64,000 nt of DNA from Syngnathus acus. Lineage: Eukaryota; Chordata; Actinopteri; Syngnathiformes; Syngnathidae. Both the position numbers and the translations under genes were made by a program. The notes under the pieces were generated by a model. That model was not told the origin of the DNA, did no database searches, and saw nothing but the letters and a program-made list of their open reading frames with translations. Below, piece by piece: positions 1 to 11,000 of this stretch. The DNA lies in the NCBI RefSeq assembly GCF_901709675.1, contig NC_051094.1:6785001-6849000 (forward strand), in the 5' to 3' direction. How positions within the stretch are numbered: the stretch's first letter is position 1; every line of letters begins with the position of its first letter.

Positions 1-228
1 CAAGTTTTACTTTTTAAACTAAGAAAGGTATCCCTGATAATCAATCAATTGTCCATTAGTCGATAAATCATTGTACCTCTAGTTTCGACCAAATATTTGT
101 CATTTATTCGGGGGGGGGGCACCATAATTTGTGCCCCATGCAATAAACATTTTTTCAATAAACATCCTTTGCTGATGGACACCTTTGCACAAGAGATATT
201 TTATTTCTGATGTTGTCTTTCTCCTTCA
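1..228. other. Intron or 5' flank of SELENOP
   Basis: AT-rich, with a G10 run near 110-119. The pyrimidine tract and AG at 228-229 look like a splice acceptor, so this is probably the intron between an unseen 5' UTR exon and the first coding exon. No coding signal seen. Confidence 0.5.
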
Positions 229-261
229 GCAGATAAGGAGAGACAAGGAGGAGCAGGAGGC

Positions 262-1876
262 ATGTGGGCGAGCCTCAGCCTGCTCCTCGCTCTCTGCCTG
301 CTCCAGGGGGGCAGCGCGGAGAGCGAGGGGGACGGCGGGCCACGCTGTCAGCCGCCGCCCGATTGGAAGATCGGGACGGTGGAACCCATGAAGGCCATGA
401 TGGGCCGGGTGACGGTAGTGGCCCTTTTGCAGGCTAGCTGACTGTTCTGTTTGGTGCAGGCATCCAGGTAAATAGCAGTTGTAAAATTTCTGCTGCAAAG
501 GAATAATAGATTGTAACCTTTTTTTAAATCATTTTTTGCTCCATCTAGAATGGATAACCTGCGCCTGCAGATGGAGAGTCAGGGTTTGAAACACGTGACC
601 TACATAGTGGTCAACCATCAGGGGGCGCAAGCACGACATCTGCATCCCATGCTGGAGCAGAGGTTGTCCACCAACATCGCGCTCTTCAAACAAGAAGAAC
701 ACCAGCCGGACGTGTGGCAGGTGCTGAACGGAGCCAAGGATGACTTTTTCATCTATGACAGGTTTGAACGACTGGATGTGATTGTCCATTTTGCAAACTC
801 AATTTACGGCAGAGTTGACGATGCATTTTTCTTTTCTTTTACCTTTTAACCATCAGATGTGGACGCCTTACTCGCCAGATTTCACTTCCATATTCCATCA
901 TTGGCCAGGGTCACATTGAGAGTGCCATCAAGGATACCTACTGCCAGCGCTTATGTGGCACTTGCACATATGAGGTATGATTATTATTATTAGTAGGAGT
1001 AGTACAAAAGTACAAAAGACGATTCGATCTGAGGTGGGATATAATTCAAGGACGGTACATTTTAAAATGTAATCATTCGATTCAGTTTGGTTCAATCAAA
1101 ACCCATTTTCGGAGTCAAATTTTGTTACAACCCTAATATATACATATATTTATATGCACAGTACATATGGCACCTTGGTTTTATACTACTACAAGCTGCC
1201 ACTGTTTTACAAGTTAACTTATTGCATGTGAATTTTTCAGAGTGCTGAAATCCCACCAGAGTGTCAAACAAATACAGAAGTGCCTCCCGATGCTGTCCCA
1301 GCAGTTGACACCGAAACAGGACATCATGGTCATCACCATCACATGCATCACCACCCTCACCCCCATCACCCCCATCACCCCCATCACCACCATCACCACC
1401 ACCATCAGCATGCGCACCACAATCACGACCCCAGTCTGGGTCATGATCAGCACGGAAACCACCAAGCCCAAAGCCAAAATCACCACAGTTTAGGGGAACA
1501 GGCTGGTCCGGGGCACTCGAACTTAGAGCCCCAGGAGGCACAGGGTGCGCCAGTGATGCAGCGGCCGTGAGCAGCCGAGAAGTCGAGGTGAAAATCCAAG
1601 CACGACTGACGGACCGCCGGTTCCGACGGTGACGTCGCTACCGCGGCCAGCTGATGCTGACACTGACGGAGGCTGTTGGGCGAGACGGTCGAGCCGACCC
1701 TGTGACGCTGTCAAGAGGCGCTACCCGCCACATGACAGTGACACGGGAGGGACGAGTCCAATCACATCAGCGAGACCTGACAGTGACGCTCGTCCCCGGT
1801 CGGCTGACAGCCGCCTCAGCCGGAACAGTGACCCTGACCCCCGGGGGTCGCGAGCTGAGAATGAGGCCATCTGTAA
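262..1876 (+). CDS. selenop: Selenoprotein P with 17 in-frame TGA (Sec) codons, four coding exons
   Basis: Coding exons are 262-467, 549-761, 857-974 and 1241-1876, all with GT/AG introns and matching phases; they give 390 aa ending in TAA. Residues 1-19 form a signal peptide. Exon 1 carries the thioredoxin-like Sec-x-x-Cys motif (SULFC, TGA at 439-441, residue 60). The next exons give the conserved [19 protein letters not shown] and CGTC stretches. Residues about 205-242 are a histidine-rich tract (metal or heparin binding in the family). The C-terminal tail holds 16 more TGA codons, at 1568, 1589, 1607, 1652, 1658, 1664, 1703, 1733, 1739, 1778, 1784, 1805, 1829, 1835, 1856 and 1862, and ends UEUGHL, like the mammalian UEUPSN end. 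The family is a secreted plasma protein that carries selenium to tissues through lipoprotein-receptor relatives. Two SECIS elements downstream support recoding. A non-coding first exon probably lies left of the window. Confidence 0.96.
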
Positions 1877-1974
1877 AGCTGGCCGTGATATCATTCTCGA
1901 ATAGGAACACCAGCTCACGTCACCCGTCGTGCAGTTAGACCGCCGTGTTCCCAACTGACCTTTTCCCCTTTTGA

Positions 1975-2055
1975 ACCCTTCCATCTTTTATGAAACCAGG
2001 CGCACAAACTACGCTCTAGTGGCGTCTGGGTGAAGTCAGGATGGCAGGGATGGGA
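1975..2055 (+). promoter_or_regulatory. SECIS element 1 of SELENOP
   Basis: The core quartet ATGA is at 1990-1993 and its partner TGA at 2031-2033. Between them CCAGGCGC (1996-2003) pairs fully with GCGTCTGG (2022-2029, one G-U pair). An unpaired AAA sits at 2006-2008, 12 bases after the ATGA, the usual distance. Below the core, CCATC pairs with GATGG. These are the defining parts of a eukaryotic SECIS, which recruits SBP2 and EFsec to read UGA as Sec. It lies about 100 bases after the TAA. Confidence 0.9.
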
Positions 2056-2707
2056 GACAGGTCATGAAGGAACATGGTGGACAGTTTTTCACGAAAAAAC
2101 TAACAATTCAACTATTTGTGATTTTTGTTTTGTTTTGAAAAAGTAGCAGTATGACTTTAAGACAAATTTTCAAAAAGTAGGATTTTTGTCTTGTAGGCAA
2201 GGCTTTAAAAAACTACAATGGGCAAGTGATTAACACATGATAGGTTCAAAAAAGAAAAAAAGGATCGACGAATCTTCTTGGCTAACGTTAGCTCCTCCAA
2301 AGCTTGTCTTTTGGTGGAGAGGTATCACATCTTCATAGTTCCTTAGCAACCAACATGACTGCCTGTCACTACACATTCCACCATAGATGATGAAGCAAGA
2401 AAAAAATGAACTATATAGTATATATCTACATATTATTGTTGAGGGGGATGCAGCTAAAACCACTGAAGTACAGAATGTAAGAGAGTTTGGCATGAGAAAC
2501 TAATCTTTGGAGGGCATAGCCCGAATGCATTGGCATATTAAGGCACATTAATTACATGGTTAAGCACAATACTAATTCAATTTTTCATGCACATATCTTT
2601 TTTTCTTCCTTGTACTAGATTTACTTGCAAATTGCACACAGCTAAACAAAGTTAAAAAAAAAAAACACTGTCACAAAGAGAGAGGAATGAAGTTTGGATG
2701 ACTTTTG

Positions 2708-2785
2708 TAATACACACTGTGGTTAATGATGGTTTCTGCGGGAAGGTAAAATGTCACCCGGAAATCTGATGCCCTCACACAGCAA
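2708..2785 (+). promoter_or_regulatory. SECIS element 2 of SELENOP
   Basis: ATGA at 2726-2729 faces TGAT at 2767-2770. GGTTTCTG plus GG (2731-2741, one bulged C) pairs with CCGGAAATC (2758-2766). The conserved AA is at 2743-2744, 13 bases after the ATGA. Flanking CTGTG and CACAG can form the basal stem. Selenoprotein P is the family known for two SECIS elements, and this one sits just before the polyA signal. Found by eye; folding not computed. Confidence 0.8.
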
Positions 2786-2835
2786 TGTATTGAGAAGTGA
2801 GTTTGTGAATTATACATGATGTGAAAAGACAGTGA

Positions 2836-2841
2836 AATAAA
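2836..2841 (+). terminator. PolyA signal AATAAA of SELENOP
   Basis: AATAAA about 65 bases after SECIS 2 and 960 bases after the stop codon. Cleavage is expected near 2855-2870. No better plus-strand signal is seen between the stop and this point. Confidence 0.7.
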
Positions 2842-2869
2842 CTTTGATTGGATCGCTTCATCTGTGTTT

Positions 2870-5800
2870 GTCTTTTGCATTAAAAAATTAGAGAAAAACG
2901 AAGGCATTCATAATCAACATTAAAAAAAAAGATCTCAAAACATTCCCAAATGAGTAAAAAAATTGTTGACCAGTGTAACTGATCACAAAAACTGCTGACA
3001 AAAACAGATACATTTAAACCAATTAAAAATAACAGCTCTAAAAACACACTAATAAATTATTTCATGTCCATGTAGCTCTCAATTATTTCATGTCTAAATT
3101 AATATTATGACATGACACGTACCAAATTTGTCCAACAGATGACGACAAAGCTCCATAAAGAAGACAAGATCTTATACAGCTCAGGAATATACGTCTCTGA
3201 ATTCTGGTTTTACAAGGCACGTCATTACTTGCACTATTGAATGAGATTGTTCAACTAATGTTTTGTTAGTTTTAGCCATGTTTGCATTGTCGCTTAGCAG
3301 CAATCTTCGAGCACAATTAAAACACAAAAAAAACATGCTGACGAATAAATTTGACAGTCGAGAAAAAAGTTGTGCAAGCTTACTTAATGCTAACACAACA
3401 GAAAAACATCATTTATTGGCAAACAAGTTGGTTTTTGTGTCACGATAAAGCCTTTTTATTTCAATTTCATAATGACACATTGCTCATCAAGCATCAACGT
3501 GCATCACCTTCATCTTAGAGCCATGTGTCTGAATGTCCTACATCTAAAAAGGTCAACAAGCAAGTGGAGGAGATGAGTTAGGCCGAGGTGTACCTTGTCC
3601 ATGTGGGCGTAATTGGGCTGAAGAGCCAATACAAGGGGAAGAGTGACTTATGGCTAATTAGCCGCAATGTCCTGTGAGTGGCGGTCAGTGTGATTCAATC
3701 AGCCCCCATACAGAGCAGCGGTACACAGCCTCCGTCTTAATTGGCCAATAAGCTTTCTCCGGGGGTCTGCACTCCCCCCCCCCCCATCTTCTTCACCACC
3801 GCTCAGGCCAAGGAGAGTGAAGCACACACACGACATGTGAACTCATTCACACAGTGTGCCTCTATGTGGATCACAAACAAGCCAGTATTCCAAACACATG
3901 CACACACACATGCATATTTAGGTGTGAGCACACGCCACACACATACACCGCACTTAGGCACACAGGGTGAAAGGTGGTCATCCTGGAAACGATGCACACA
4001 CATACTAAAGGGTCAAAAGAGGTCACCCTGCACACGGACAATAGAACGACATGTACACCAACACACAGACATCCTGCAATTTGTACAGACAAATATAATT
4101 GACTACATGTGCCTGCGCACACACCCACACGCTCACACTGGGTGAAAGGAGGTCCGCCTTCCTTTTTGTGCACTAAAACAACAGAAATACAAGAACACAC
4201 AAGAACATTGCCTCACACACACAAACAGATTATTGCACTCGACAAAGGGTCAGAATTATGAATCCTACCAAGCGACCACACACACAAACCTTGTGCCACA
4301 GCAAGGTAAAAGAAGAAAAAAAAATTGCACAAACCTGAGTAAATAGTGCAAAAGAAATTCTATGATTTTTTTTTTTTTACAATTTTCTTCAGTGTGGTGT
4401 TTGCTAATTGAAGAAATACACTTCTCACAAACGTCCAGCTCTTAAATTTTGCCGTTCGGCTCCTTGGTAGAGAACAGCAAGTTGTGCACAAAATAATGAA
4501 ACGTTAAACAGTTGCCACAGTAGCCACATTCAGGCCAAATTCAAGAAGGACCAGTACAGTTACAATGTGGCATATTTTCATTTATTGTGTCAATCACAGA
4601 TACAACATTGACGAGGTTTAACTGCTAAGAAAATATCACATCAATGAGGGTCAACATTGTTCTTAGCATTCAATTATATTATATTATTATTATATTAAGC
4701 CAAAAGTATCCATTGTTATTTCTGTATGATTTTATACAGTACATTTATAGTATGTTTTTATATAGTATATACTATAGAGTGTTACTTTAAAAAATGTTTG
4801 TGGCATTTCCATTTACGTCAATGGGTGATTTGCTTGAATTAAACTTAAGTCAAGACACCATTGAACTTGGATAAACAATGTTGCTGAGCATGAACCCTGG
4901 ATGGCGTATGGGTCTGTTGGACTAAATTATGAAACAACAACTAAAAACTGAATACCAAGCAGTGAGTCAGCCTGCCCGCCACAGGGAAATAATCATCATT
5001 TTGGCAAAGCAGTAGGAACACAAGATTGTTTGCAGTGGAAGTATTGAAACTAAAGCCAATTTTAACCAGAAGAACCTGTTGCATCAAAGCTTTTTACACA
5101 AAAAGCAGGATTATAGACACAATCACATAATTGTGATATGAAACATCATATTTAAGAACCCCCCCCGCTTCCACCCCATCATACCTCTGATAGTGCTGCA
5201 AGGACGAGAAAATGCCAGCTTTAACAGACAGCGTGAAAGTGGCTTATAGCACCTACCTCAAGCTGTTCATACATCTTCTATGCAAATTATTCAACACATA
5301 GCTCACAGTATATGATTCCATCAATCTGGTTGTGTAAAATTCCATGTTTAAACACAGGCTGTAGCTTCAAATTGAAGCTCGTTGATAATAAAGGTTTCTC
5401 ATTGTCTTATTATTCAAAAAAACTAGACTAAGCTCAATATCGTGAGTCTAATTATCATTTAAACATCTGAAGGTGTACATGTTGCTCGGAGAATTAAGTC
5501 GGAATAAACAATGTTACAAAAACATGCCTCCCCTCGAAATAAAATACATTTACACTTGGGAAATTATAAAATTATTTATAGACACCTTAAAATATCTGAC
5601 TGCATACTTACTATACTATATAAAGCAATTTTTTTATTTCAATGAGAATGTATCTGATAATTATATAAAATTATACCAACAGCCAACAACCAACTCCCTG
5701 GTATTTTAAAAAAAACACCCTTGACCTTCGCGAGGACAAGCAATTTGGAAGATGAAATCCTAAAAAAAAAAAATCATGAAGAGTGATTCTCAGCTGCTGT

Positions 5801-7224
5801 CCCACAGTTTCCTATTGTTAAAGTTAAGAACAATATTTTAGGGGGTTTAAATATAGCCTATGAAAACAATGATGTACCACCAAAAGCATATTGCAAGCCT
5901 TGAGGTCTGCCAGCCAGAGGCAGTTGCATTTTGGTTTACAGAGTGAACTTGTCCCTAGAACATGAGGAAGCAACATTTCTCGTCCCTTTCTTAATCCGTG
6001 TGGGACCTTGGTAGCTTTGCCTCCGTACTGTAACGGAAAAAATAAAAATCTGAATACAAGCAACTTTTTCTACTAGCTATCTGACACCCAGCAGTTGACA
6101 ACTGCTGGTATAGAAGACCATTAGAAAACAAAACCACATTTCCCCATAATCTATCATTCGGGGAAATATTTAATTCAAAATCAGACAATAAAAGTAAACT
6201 CTACCATTTGAATAAAATCTAACGAAATTCTCACACAATGTTGATGTCTAACATACATGTACAAAGTGCTCATAAAGTGTCTGTAACATTAAAAAAAAAA
6301 AAATCTGCACTACGTAAAGAATGAACTCATTGTGAGCTGGTAATGACACGGGTGCATTTTACAATTACATCGCAGTTAACGCCTCCACACAAAGCTTGAA
6401 GAAATGACCGCTCGACTGCAGGTCACTGATTGCGTTCCAGTTTGCATGAAACTTTCATCATTTTTTTTTTTAAAGAATCTTTTCCATACGACGGAAAATT
6501 TGTCTTTGTATTACTGTTCATTCATCACCAAGATGCAGATGACATAAGCGCACGCACACATGCGCAATGGTAGCAGCATTGTGAGCTCTGTAGGTTTTCC
6601 CCAGCAAATATAAATGAACGGTACAGTAATGCTAGCTCTCCCTTAAATGAATCTTCAACAAATGCAAAAGTACCGGGCAGCAATATATTTGCTATCTCTA
6701 AATATATAGAAATCTAAATATATTTTCTGTCTTCCCAATAAAATAAAACTTATCTCTGTTGTCACCTAACGGGTGTAGTATTAGTGAAACAATTTTCAAG
6801 TTTTCCATTCCCAAGTCACCCCACGTTCTAGCACATTTAAAAATAAAAATAGGGGAAAAAAAGGGTGGGGGGGTATCCCTTTTGCAAGTTCTCTAACTTT
6901 TAATTCATATTTGCGTAATTATAGCCTTTTATGTATTTTATGATCACGTACGCAGTCATGCGATTTTGCAATTATTCCCTAGCCGAGTGTAAATACCATT
7001 ATTATGATCATGAGTAGTTAAACATACATCAACACAGGCACGACAAACATTTAACACAACCGTAAAAAAAGCGATTGCTAACACTGTGTTTAGTCACACC
7101 TAAGGACACACCTTCACATTCTTTCGACTCGATCCCTTCGCCATCCCTGAATTATTTGACATAAACATACATGAAAACATTTCAAATAACATTTTAAGTG
7201 GGTAGTAGTTGAGCTGCTACTAGT

Positions 7225-7255
<31 letters not shown>

Positions 7256-8036
7256 CCATCAGCTACATGTAGAGAAGCTTATTGTGGTAAAGCAATCCTT
7301 CTGATTTAAAGTCCAGTTTACGTGATTCCTATGAATTGAAATCAAAATGAGGTCAAGATCAAAAGGGGGAACTCCTTTCTGGCCATAAACTGCACTTATG
7401 CAATTTCCTTAGTGTCACTGAACGCCTCACAGCGGACTTCTGTCCTATATTAGTTGTCACTATGAGAGAAAATACACTACAGATTATGGTGCTAAAGTAT
7501 TCTTTAGCAAATTTTTTGACAGGATTATTTGTTGTCGTATCGTCTGTTTCCATCGAGTTTTCACTCATGTCCAAATAAACATTCACAAATCCAACAAATA
7601 AAAAGTCACTGTCTCAAAATTTGGCCAGCATGTGAAAAATGCGCAATGACAAAAACAATTATTGTAGCAAAAAAATATATAGCCTAGCTTCTTACGCTGT
7701 TTGAGTAGAATATTCATAGTTCTATATCTCGTGTAAGGACACAAAGTTGTGTCAATGATGCACACTACTAAGAGTAAACGATGGCGCATGCTTCTTCAGT
7801 CGTCTTTGAAGCAGACTGTCAAGACTTTGGCAATTCGCTAAAGATACGCAAGCGGTAAACTGATTGCTTTTATAAAAATGTCTCTCCTCCGCCGTTTACT
7901 GGGAAACAGAACACAGAGTGCGTGAAATACATTTTGGCGACGTGGATGTAAGACAGCGTTCAAGTCCCCTCCCGGCTCGCTGCGAGTCAATTTGCCTCCA
8001 GCAAAAGTCTAACTTTCTGGTCTAAAGGTGTTGCGT
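2870..8036. other. Non-coding interval, probably including the GHR 3' UTR
   Basis: No supported coding exon on either strand. The right part is probably the GHR 3' UTR, transcribed leftward. Candidate minus-strand AATAAA signals (TTTATT on plus) are at 5633-5638, 4581-4586 and near 3455; the sequence does not decide between them. 3820-4210 is a CA-rich degenerate stretch with repeated CACAC and GGTGAAAGG motifs. A (TG)n tract is at 7229-7255. CCDC152, expected here from human synteny, was looked for and not recognised. Confidence 0.5.
7229..7255. repeat. (TG)n microsatellite
   Basis: About 13 uninterrupted TG units in the likely 3' UTR or flank of GHR. Confidence 0.95.
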
Positions 8037-11000
8037 TCAAGGTGAGAGCGCCCCCTGGAGGTCTGGGGTGACGTACCCCACGGGCATAGCGGGGAGGGCT
8101 TTGAGGGGGTGCTGTGATAGGCACAACGGCGCCGACTGGACGGGAGGCGGGTCGAGCAGAACACTGTGCTGACTGTCTAGCTCCTGTACCACCGTGTAGT
8201 CCGGCACGGGGGCAAAGAGCAGCGCCTGGGGGGAGTCGGGTGAGATGTAAGGCGACTCGCAGGCTTCGGTCAGCCGAGGCTCGACGGGCGGGTAGGTCTC
8301 GTCGGGCATGGCGCAGTAAGGCGATGGGATCATCTGTCGGCTGCTGTTCTCGCCATCCGGTTCCAAAACCAGGAGCTGAAACTGAAGCTCTTTTTGCTTC
8401 TTCTCCTCCTCCTCCCCGCCTTTCTTTGCATCTTCCTTTGAGGCCAACTTGCCCTCCTGGGTTTGTAGCTGCTGGCCAGGGGACAGCACCACCCCCCCGA
8501 AGGGCATCACGTTGCTGACCTGGGCGTAGAAATCTGTGTTGACCCAAGTCTGAGGAGTTGCGCTTTGAGAAGGCACCGGAGAGACTTCTGAGGCTTCTCT
8601 GTCGTCGGGTTGGCCCGGCAACAGCGTGGACGTGAGCGTGTCGTCGTCTTCGTCGGGAACATTCGGGTCATCAGGGCAGTCGCTGTCGCCATCGTCATCA
8701 GGAAAGCTGATGTGACAGCATATATGTTAACAAGTAGCGCCGAAAAATATTCTGTGATCTGTATTGAACTTTTAAGTACAAGAAGTACCCGAGAGCGTTG
8801 GAGCAGCCCGCTCGGTGTCTGCCAGGCTGAGAGCCCCCGAGGAGCCTCTCGGTGTCCGAAGACTGGTTGTCCTCCTTTTCCCCAGTGTCTGGATCCTTCA
8901 CGTCCACCTCGATAAATTCCACCCATGGTTCATCTTGGTAAAAGTCTGGCGAGTACGTGGGGCCGCCAAGCAGACCTCCATGGCTCAGGATAAAGTTCAG
9001 CTCATCCAGCTTCCCTTTCTACATGGAAACAAAAAGACATTAGGTTGACTTGCAAAATCTAACAACATCCAAAGCAGGAGCTGTAGTAAAATAAAAAAAT
9101 AAAAAAATCCTTTACAACAATAATACCACTTAATTGACACTTCTCGAGATACTTGACAAAGAGTTTATTAATATTATTTTAGAGTGATAGCAATGCTGTG
9201 TGTTTTCATCCTTCACGATTAACAACGGAGCTCTCCAAAAGCACTGATAATACATTATAAACAATTCTGGTCTGTTTTTTTTTTTTGCTTTGATAGCAGG
9301 CTCAAACAATAAACGCCGAGTGATGGACCGTGGGCGTGATGAACAATACCAGCATGTGAATAGAAATACTATTAAAAAAAAAAACAGACAAAACACTTTC
9401 ATGTTGAAGTATGATGCGTGATGAGAGGTTGTGCTTTTTAAAGACCCTGCACAACTAATTATTTGAAATAGGTTTGAAGATAATTGCTGGAAGCATGAAA
9501 AGACTGAGAACTACAGTATGTAGTCCTCGATTGTGGAGCTATAGCATTAAACTGTTTTTCATCACTGTCAGGTCTAAATACCATCGGACATTAAACCACA
9601 CGCTGGAAGGAAGAGGAGAAGAAAACCAGAATAGATTTACTCGCGAGGAGAACGATAGAGAGGGAACTCAGTTACAATCTCCATCAATTCTGAGTCCTTA
9701 CTTCACGTGCTCCTCTATTTAATGTTTTGGTTGCCCTGGTTACAGAGGCGTTGCTACACTAAAGGGAGGGGAGATTGTGTCTGTAGCAACGCTGATTAGC
9801 TAAGGAATGTAGTGTGGTGTGAATTAGCACTTCATTGTCGGCCCGTGACCCCCGCAGAATTTGTCCTCTTTCCTCAACCAGCTGTTCTTCTCCCATGGTA
9901 GGCTGACCCGTTCTCGAGTGTGATCAGATAACTTGAATTGCCGCTTTCCTGTGGAACAATGCAACTAAACCTTGGCTAACTTTATCTACTTGGTAAATTA
10001 ACACACAATAATAATAAGTAACTTGTCCTAAACACTTCAACACACATTAAGTAAATGTGAGGTAACTGGTATGCAGTTCCTTAAACAAACATTGAGTAAA
10101 TATGGGATAACTTGTATGCAACCACTTCAAACTGTATATAACACTTAACAAAGAAATACAGTTCTGATCAACAACAATCTATGAACCAAACCTACAGTTA
10201 ACTAAAAGGAATGAAGTTTCTTTGAACCAAATAAGAACATTTCGCCTATGCAAATAAGCTCTGCTCATTGTTAGTGAAGGCCTCTTACAGGAACAAAAAC
10301 ACACAGATAACATAAGGACAGGAAGCATACATATGGCTGACAGGGATCAAAAGACATCCCTGTCACTAAAGAGGAAGAACCTCGATAAAAGGAAAGTCAT
10401 AAAATGTAAAGACAAGGCCTCCAGGTCTGGCAGGACAAGGCTTCACTTAAATTATTCCAACAATCACTGTGGCTTTCCTGATTTTTTTTTTTTTTTGGGG
10501 GGGCATAGGGTAACTCACAATTACAAAAAAATACTATTTCTATATTTAAAAAAAACATTTGTACCTTTAACATCTCTGGATCCACTCCTTTAATTTTGGG
10601 CGCTGGAATCGGTGGCAACAGAATGACCATTAACCTGCAAAGGTAGCAATCTCATTTTATTCAAGACAAAACAAAAAAAAAATTATGCATGCGCATTTGA
10701 GTTCCTACCTGTGCTGTTGTGATACCACAATCCACATGATGAGTATGACGGCAGCTACGACTCCCAAAACAATAACCAATGTAAGCAGGGAAAATGAATC
10801 TAAAACAGATGAATAGAAACAGCCTTACAACCCAGACAAGGACACAAAACTACAAAAGCACAAGCACGTTACCTTTGCTAGGACTTTCAGCGATGTGAAT
10901 GAAAACAGATTCACTAAAGTCTCCAAACTTGGAGAAGGCTTTCATCCTGCAGCGGATGTGCACTTCATACACCTTTTCTACAAAGAGTCCATAGATTGTT

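Noticed and set aside
1568-1570. TGA after the His-rich tract as the real stop of SELENOP
   Set aside because: The frame continues with Sec-rich sequence matching the family C-terminus to a TAA, and SECIS elements follow.
1654-1938. Open frames overlapping the SELENOP tail (also 1629-1904 and minus 1125-1541)
   Set aside because: They are out-of-frame shadows of the TGA-rich tail and the His repeat, and resemble no protein.
2040-2110. ATGA at 2062 as a second SECIS
   Set aside because: No helix follows it. The element at 2726 has a full stem and a TGAT partner.
3741-4200. Open frames of 134 and 109 aa on both strands
   Set aside because: They come from a CA-rich degenerate repeat; the composition is low-complexity and no family is recognisable.
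8114-8518. 134-aa plus-strand open frame
   Set aside because: It is the antisense of the GHR last exon; the GC-rich coding sequence keeps the other strand open.
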